The position numbers and the translations under genes are program-made. From Myxococcus stipitatus DSM 14675 (GTDB taxonomy: Bacteria > Myxococcota > Myxococcia > Myxococcales > Myxococcaceae), in NCBI RefSeq assembly GCF_000331735.1, contig NC_020126.1:992001-1056000 (forward strand): a stretch of DNA of 64,000 nt, read 5' to 3'. Of this stretch, positions 59,724-64,000 are shown in pieces (the first letter of the stretch is position 1; each line of letters starts with the position of its first letter). The notes under the pieces were generated by a model. The model did not search any database. It was given only the letters and a program-made list of their open reading frames with translations, and was not told the origin of the DNA.

Positions 59724-60791
59724 GTGGACAACGTGCGCGGGGAGATGGCCCTGGGGCGGCCGATGCGGGCCGCGGTGATGGCGCCGCCGGCGGTGGCGCG
59801 GCCGGTGGGGGTGCCCTGGAAGCGAAGGGCGGCGGGATGGCTCAGGCCCCTGTTCGCGATGATGGGGCTGGGCATGCTGGCGCTCCTGGTGCGTCGCGTG
59901 GGCCCCCGGGAGCTGGGTCAGGTCCTCCTGGACGCGGCGCCGTGGCTGCCGTGGGTGGCGCTCCTGGAGGTGGGGCGTCAGGCCATGGACGCGCTCGCCA
60001 CGCGGGCCGCATATGGCGCCAGGGCGGAGCACGTCCCCATGAGACAGCTGGTGCGCGCGCAGCTCATCGGCACCGCGGTGTCCAGCATGGCGCCCGCGGG
60101 CCGCGCGGCGGCGGAGGCCACCAAGGCCGCGCTCCTGTCCCCGCACATGGGCGGCGCCACGGCGACGGCGGCGGCGGCCACGTCCCAGGCCGCGTCCCTG
60201 GCCGCGGGCGGCTTCATCTCCTTCCCCTGCGCGGCGGCGTCCTACGTGCTGACGGGCGGGTCCGCCTTCACCTTCGCGATGCTGGGCCATGGCGTGCTGC
60301 TGGTGGGCGCCTCCGTGGGGATGCGCGCGTGCATGCGGGCGCGGCGTCCCTGCTCGTGGCTCGCGCGCCGCTCCCAGCGCCTGGCCCACCACACGGAGCA
60401 GTTCCGCGAGACGGCATGTCACGGCGCGCTCCTCCCGTGGGGGCCCCTGCTGGCCTTCTTGAGCAGCCGAGGTCTCCAGGTGGCCCAGTACGCGGTGCTC
60501 ACGCACGCGGTGGGCATCGACACGTCCCTGGTGCAGGCGCTGTTCTCCCAGGGACTCTACCTGTGCGCGCTCGCGGTGGGCTCGCTGGTGCCAGGGCAGG
60601 TGGGCGTGAGCGATGGCGCCTTCGCGCTGGCCGCGGGCGTGCTGGACACCACCACGGCGCGCGCGATGTCCGTGGCGCTGCTGAGCCACCTGGTGCAGCT
60701 CGTCTTCGTCCTGGCCGGCGCGCTCACGCCGCTGGTGTGGCGGTTGCCCTCGGCGCCTCGGCCGGCTTCACCCGCACCGGTGTACCGTTGA
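59724..60791 (+). CDS. Membrane protein of the LPG-synthase/flippase-like (UPF0104) family
   Basis: A 355-residue protein with about seven to eight membrane segments. The VVSSMAPAGRAAAEATKAAL region and the C-terminal LVPGQVGVSDGAF with its helix-breaking Pro-Gly are typical of the lysylphosphatidylglycerol synthase TM region/UPF0104 group, whose best-known members move lipids across the membrane. The soluble synthase domain is absent. The GTG start has AGGAGG at six bases. Its last 68 bases overlap the converging molybdopterin gene. Confidence 0.85.
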   Translation: MDNVRGEMALGRPMRAAVMAPPAVARPVGVPWKRRAAGWLRPLFAMMGLGMLALLVRRVGPRELGQVLLDAAPWLPWVALLEVGRQAMDALATRAAYGARAEHVPMRQLVRAQLIGTAVSSMAPAGRAAAEATKAALLSPHMGGATATAAAATSQAASLAAGGFISFPCAAASYVLTGGSAFTFAMLGHGVLLVGASVGMRACMRARRPCSWLARRSQRLAHHTEQFRETACHGALLPWGPLLAFLSSRGLQVAQYAVLTHAVGIDTSLVQALFSQGLYLCALAVGSLVPGQVGVSDGAFALAAGVLDTTTARAMSVALLSHLVQLVFVLAGALTPLVWRLPSAPRPASPAPVYR

Positions 60792-62946
60792 AGGCGGCGT
60801 TGCCGCTGGGCACGTCCACGGCCAGCTCGTCCGTGAGGTCGTTGTGGCTGATGCCCGCGTGCTCGGCGGCGATGCGCTGGCCCGTGCCCTCGCGTCGATG
60901 GCCATAGCCGTGAGGCAGGCTCACCACGCCCGGCATGATGTCGCCCGTCACCGCCACGGGCACCGTCACCTCGCCCACGCGGGAGGTGACGACGGCGTCC
61001 ATCCCGTCGGCGAGCCCCAGCCTCGCCGCGTCCTCGGGATGCATCATCAGCGTGCAGCGCGGCTTGCCCTTCACCAGCCCCTGCACGTTGTGCATCCAGG
61101 AGTTGTTGTCGCGCAGGTGGCGTCGGCCGATGAGCAGCAGGCGCTCGTCTCCCGTCTCCACGTCGGTCGCGGTGCTCGCCGGGAAGGTGTCGCTCAGCCG
61201 CCGCAGGTCCGCGGTGAGGACCTCGGGGGCCAGGTGGATGCGGCGGTCCTTCGTCTGGAGCCGGCCCGGCAGACACGGCTGGAGCGGACCCAGGTCCACG
61301 CCGTGAGGTGACGCCCGCAGCTTCGCCAGGGACATCCCCTGTCGCAGCGGATTGAAGTGCGCGCCGTGTGGCCCCATGCGCAGGCCGATGTCCAGGAGCC
61401 GCTCCGGCCCCAGGCGCCGCAAGGCCTGGTGCAGGAGCGTCTTCCTCAGCGAGGGCCGGCCTCGCCGCAGGTTTTCAAGGCGGTGCTGGAGCTCGAGCGT
61501 CGTCTGCCAGTCCTCGTGGGCATCGGGCGCGGGCTCGAAGAGGGGCGGCGAGTACTTGGCGGTGTTGCGCACGGCCAGCACGTGGAAGGCCACGTCGTAG
61601 TGGCCGCGCTCCAGCGGTGAGACGGGCGGGAGGATGAGGTGGGCGTGGCGCGTCGTCTCGTTGAGGTACGGGTCCAGGCTCACCATGAAGTCCAGGCCCG
61701 CGAGCGCGCGCTCCAACTGCGCGCCATTGGGCGTGGACAGCACGGGGTTGCCCGCCAGGGTGACGAGCGCGCGGATGCGTCCGTCGCCCGGGGTGAGCAT
61801 CTCCTCGGCCATGACGGCGGAGGGCAGCTCACCGCCGAACTCCGGCAGCCCTCGCACGCGGCTCTTCCAGCGGCCCAGGCTGCCTCGGCCGAGCCCCATC
61901 GCGCGAGGGCCCCCGACGATGTCGAACGCGGGCTGCGTGAACATGGCGCCGCCCCGCCGGTCCAGGTTTCCCGTCGCGATGTTGAGGACGTTGATGAGCC
62001 ACTGGCACAGCGAGCCGAAGGGCTGGGTGGACAGGCCCATGCGCCCGTAGCAGACGGCGCTCTCGGACGTGATGAAGTCCCGCGCCAGCCCGCGAATCAC
62101 CTCGACGGAGACGCCCGTGTGCCGCGCGGCGCGCTCCGGAGGGAAGTCGCGGACCAGCGCCTTCACCGCGTCGAGCCCCTCCATCCGCGCGCTCAAATGG
62201 TTGGGCCGCGGTGAATGCTCCACCAGGGCCACGTGCACCAGGGCGAGGAGCAGCAGCGCGTCGGTGCCGGGGCGGATGAAGACGTGGGTGTCGGCGATGG
62301 CGGCCGTCTCCGTGCGGCGCGGGTCCACGACGACGAGCTTGCCGCCGCGCTCCTGGAGGGCTCGCAGCCGCGCGCGGATGTCCGGCGCCGTCATCAAGCT
62401 GCCGTTGGAGGCGAGCGGATTGGCGCCCAGCACCAGCAGATGCTTCGTGTGGTCCAGGTCCGGAATGGGGATGAGGAGCTGGTGGCCGAACATCGCGTAG
62501 GACACGAGCTGGTGCGGCAGTTGGTCCACCGATGTCGCGGAGAAGCGGTTGCGCGAGCGCAGCGTCTTCACCAGCGCGGGCGCGAACACCATGTTGCCCA
62601 GGTTGTGCACGTTGGGGTTGCCCAGGTACGTGGCCACCGCGTCCTTCCCGTGCGCCTCCTGCACCGCGTGCAGCTTGCGCGCGGCCTCGTCCACCGCTTC
62701 GTTCCAGGACACCTGCTCCCAGCCCGTCGCCGTGCGCCGCAGCGGGTGGCGCAGCCGGTCCGGGTCCTCGTGCAAGTCCTCGAGCGCCAGCGCCTTGGGG
62801 CAGACGTGACCGCGGCTGAACGGGTCCTCGTCGTCTCCCCGGATGGAGGTGATGCGCTCCCCCTTCAGCTCGATGCGAAGGCCACACATCGCCTCGCACA
62901 GGTTGCACGTGCGGAAATGAACCCGGGATGCTTCCGTGGTGCTCAT
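60724..62946 (-). CDS. Molybdopterin-dependent oxidoreductase
   Basis: A 740-residue cytoplasmic enzyme of the DMSO reductase family. The N-terminus has a [4Fe-4S] motif with Cys14, Cys17, Cys21 and Cys49 (RTCNLCEAMC ... GHVCPKA), followed by the molybdopterin domain (for example GLGRGSLGRWKSR and GNPVLSTPNGAQ) and a C-terminal dinucleotide-binding domain. There is no Tat signal. The active-site region reads VDQLPHQLV, and no Cys/Sec ligand is obvious. The 5' gap to the next gene is ~107 bases. Electron donor and substrate unknown; no partner subunits are nearby. Confidence 0.9.
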   Translation of the reverse strand: MSTTEASRVHFRTCNLCEAMCGLRIELKGERITSIRGDDEDPFSRGHVCPKALALEDLHEDPDRLRHPLRRTATGWEQVSWNEAVDEAARKLHAVQEAHGKDAVATYLGNPNVHNLGNMVFAPALVKTLRSRNRFSATSVDQLPHQLVSYAMFGHQLLIPIPDLDHTKHLLVLGANPLASNGSLMTAPDIRARLRALQERGGKLVVVDPRRTETAAIADTHVFIRPGTDALLLLALVHVALVEHSPRPNHLSARMEGLDAVKALVRDFPPERAARHTGVSVEVIRGLARDFITSESAVCYGRMGLSTQPFGSLCQWLINVLNIATGNLDRRGGAMFTQPAFDIVGGPRAMGLGRGSLGRWKSRVRGLPEFGGELPSAVMAEEMLTPGDGRIRALVTLAGNPVLSTPNGAQLERALAGLDFMVSLDPYLNETTRHAHLILPPVSPLERGHYDVAFHVLAVRNTAKYSPPLFEPAPDAHEDWQTTLELQHRLENLRRGRPSLRKTLLHQALRRLGPERLLDIGLRMGPHGAHFNPLRQGMSLAKLRASPHGVDLGPLQPCLPGRLQTKDRRIHLAPEVLTADLRRLSDTFPASTATDVETGDERLLLIGRRHLRDNNSWMHNVQGLVKGKPRCTLMMHPEDAARLGLADGMDAVVTSRVGEVTVPVAVTGDIMPGVVSLPHGYGHRREGTGQRIAAEHAGISHNDLTDELAVDVPSGNAAFNGTPVRVKPAEAPRATATPAA

Positions 62947-63053
62947 GCGCGGGACTGTATCCCGCCCATGCGAGTCATTGCCTTGGAGGGCCTTCTTCTT
63001 TTCACTGACGGGCATATCCGCCGCATGAAAGGATTGGCGTGAGGGGAGAACAC

Positions 63054-63947
63054 ATGCGCTACATGGGGTCTTGGGTCGTCGTGATGGGATTGCTGGTATC
63101 GCCGGTCGCCCTGGGAGCCGAGGCGGAGGTCCGGACGCTGCGCTTCACCAAGAAGGCGCCCGTGGTGGGCGCGCGCGAGGAGAACCAGACGCGCATGGAG
63201 ATGGCCTTCGACTTCAAGGCCACCGCGCCGAGCATCCAGCCCATCCCCATCGTCGCGTCCACCACGGTGATTGAGACGCAGGTCTTCACCGTGCTCGCGG
63301 TGAAGGGGAACGCGGTGATGCGCGCGCAGGTCGCCTACGGTGAGATGGACGAGGTGAAGATGGCGGACGGCAAGGAGGTGCGTTCGCCCGCTCCCGTCAG
63401 CAAGAAGACCTACCTGGGTGAGTTCAAGAAGGGCGCTGTCGTGGTGACCAACGCCCAGGGCAAGCCCGTGCCGGGCAACGAGCAGACGAAGGTGCGCGGG
63501 GACCTGAAGGGCCTGGGCCGCGAGGACCCGCTCGTCGCGGCCTTCCCCACCGAGCCCCTCAAGGTCGGTGACAGCGTGCAGGCCGTGGCGGACGCCTTCG
63601 AGGAGGAGCTCCAGGTCACCGCCCCGGAGGGCATGAGCTACAACGACACGCGCGTCGAGTTGACGGAGATTCGCGACGACACGCGCGGGCAGATGGGCGT
63701 CTTCTCCGTGAGCACCACCATCGTCGCCGTCGAGAGCGAGGAGTCCCCCGTCTCCCTGGAGATTCACGCGAAGGGGTCCCTCCACGTCCTGGTCGACGGC
63801 ACCGTCGTCACCGAGATTTCCATGGGCGGGCCCGTGAAGCTCATCCCCCAGGAGGCGCTGCGCCAGCGCGGCATGGAGGTCCAGGGCACGGGCGAGATGC
63901 GCGTCCACCTCACCTCCAAGGTCCTGCCGCGCGCGCCCAGGAAGTGA
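63054..63947 (+). CDS. Exported protein of unknown function
   Basis: A 297-residue protein with a signal peptide (residues 1-22) and a beta-rich mature part (KKAPVVGAREENQTRMEMAF; GKSKK-type turn; PVSLEIHAKGSLHVLVDG). GGGGAG lies about six bases before the ATG; a GTG five codons upstream is less likely. It is divergent from the molybdopterin oxidoreductase. No family recognised. Confidence 0.72.
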   Translation: MRYMGSWVVVMGLLVSPVALGAEAEVRTLRFTKKAPVVGAREENQTRMEMAFDFKATAPSIQPIPIVASTTVIETQVFTVLAVKGNAVMRAQVAYGEMDEVKMADGKEVRSPAPVSKKTYLGEFKKGAVVVTNAQGKPVPGNEQTKVRGDLKGLGREDPLVAAFPTEPLKVGDSVQAVADAFEEELQVTAPEGMSYNDTRVELTEIRDDTRGQMGVFSVSTTIVAVESEESPVSLEIHAKGSLHVLVDGTVVTEISMGGPVKLIPQEALRQRGMEVQGTGEMRVHLTSKVLPRAPRK

Positions 63948-64000
63948 GCTGACGACACGTCGCGTCAGAGAAGGGGGATGAGGGTGGGTTGGTCCGGAGC

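Noticed and set aside
1-64000. tRNA, rRNA, CRISPR array, insertion sequence or prophage
   Set aside because: I looked for the conserved sequences, repeat-spacer patterns, transposase motifs and terminal repeats and found none.

Overview
The window is GC-rich chromosomal DNA with strong third-position G/C bias, many lipoproteins, several sensor kinases, metalloproteases, TonB and alpha-2-macroglobulin genes, a good sigma-54 promoter and many one- or four-base gene overlaps. This combination points to a myxobacterium, most likely the Myxococcus/Corallococcus/Pyxidicoccus group. That placement is inferred from gene content, not from a marker gene. I see no tRNA, rRNA, CRISPR array, insertion sequence or phage module. 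About 55 protein genes can be supported.

Layout. 1-2.4 kb: the end of an AraC-type regulator, a membrane protein and two divergent exported proteins that look related to each other. 2.4-7.1 kb (minus): an orphan Tad/pseudopilin-like operon without its ATPase or secretin. 7.5-13.3 kb: a 1,024-residue PAS/GAF histidine kinase translationally coupled to a receiver-kinase, an FRG-domain protein and a lone receiver. 14-17.6 kb: a repeat-rich lipoprotein and a metzincin lipoprotein with two PPC domains, the latter behind a sigma-54 promoter with an upstream inverted repeat. 17.6-25.7 kb: an MFS exporter, an AEC carrier, a nucleotidyltransferase and several small or unknown genes. 25.8-31.3 kb: an alpha-2-macroglobulin split over two overlapping genes, with no thioester. 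31.5-36.0 kb: an EAD1-like/trypsin protease, an 874-residue membrane coiled-coil protein, and a lower-GC gene resembling a papain-fold (Cys-His-Asn) enzyme. 37-45 kb: exbB-exbD-tonB, a TonB-dependent receptor that itself carries a TonB C-terminal domain, a lipoprotein, and an envelope caspase fused to LA_2272-like surface repeats. 45-57.7 kb: a hydrolase, an alkaline-ceramidase homologue with the full metal site, a saccharopine-dehydrogenase-like/TetR pair with an obvious operator, a PilZ protein, a twin zinc-finger protein, a copper-radical-oxidase-like protein and an ELWxxDGT lipoprotein. 57.7-64 kb: a short-chain dehydrogenase with an MECR-like reductase, a flippase-like membrane protein, a molybdopterin oxidoreductase and an exported protein.

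How the parts fit. Much of the coding content is envelope or surface biology: pseudopilins, TonB import, macroglobulin, secreted protease, copper oxidase and lipoproteins. The rest is mostly signalling. The strongest candidates for something not well described are the EAD1-protease/membrane-coil/papain-like neighbourhood (31.5-36.0 kb), the TonB-caspase gene run (37-45 kb) and the ceramidase at 48.2-49.0 kb.
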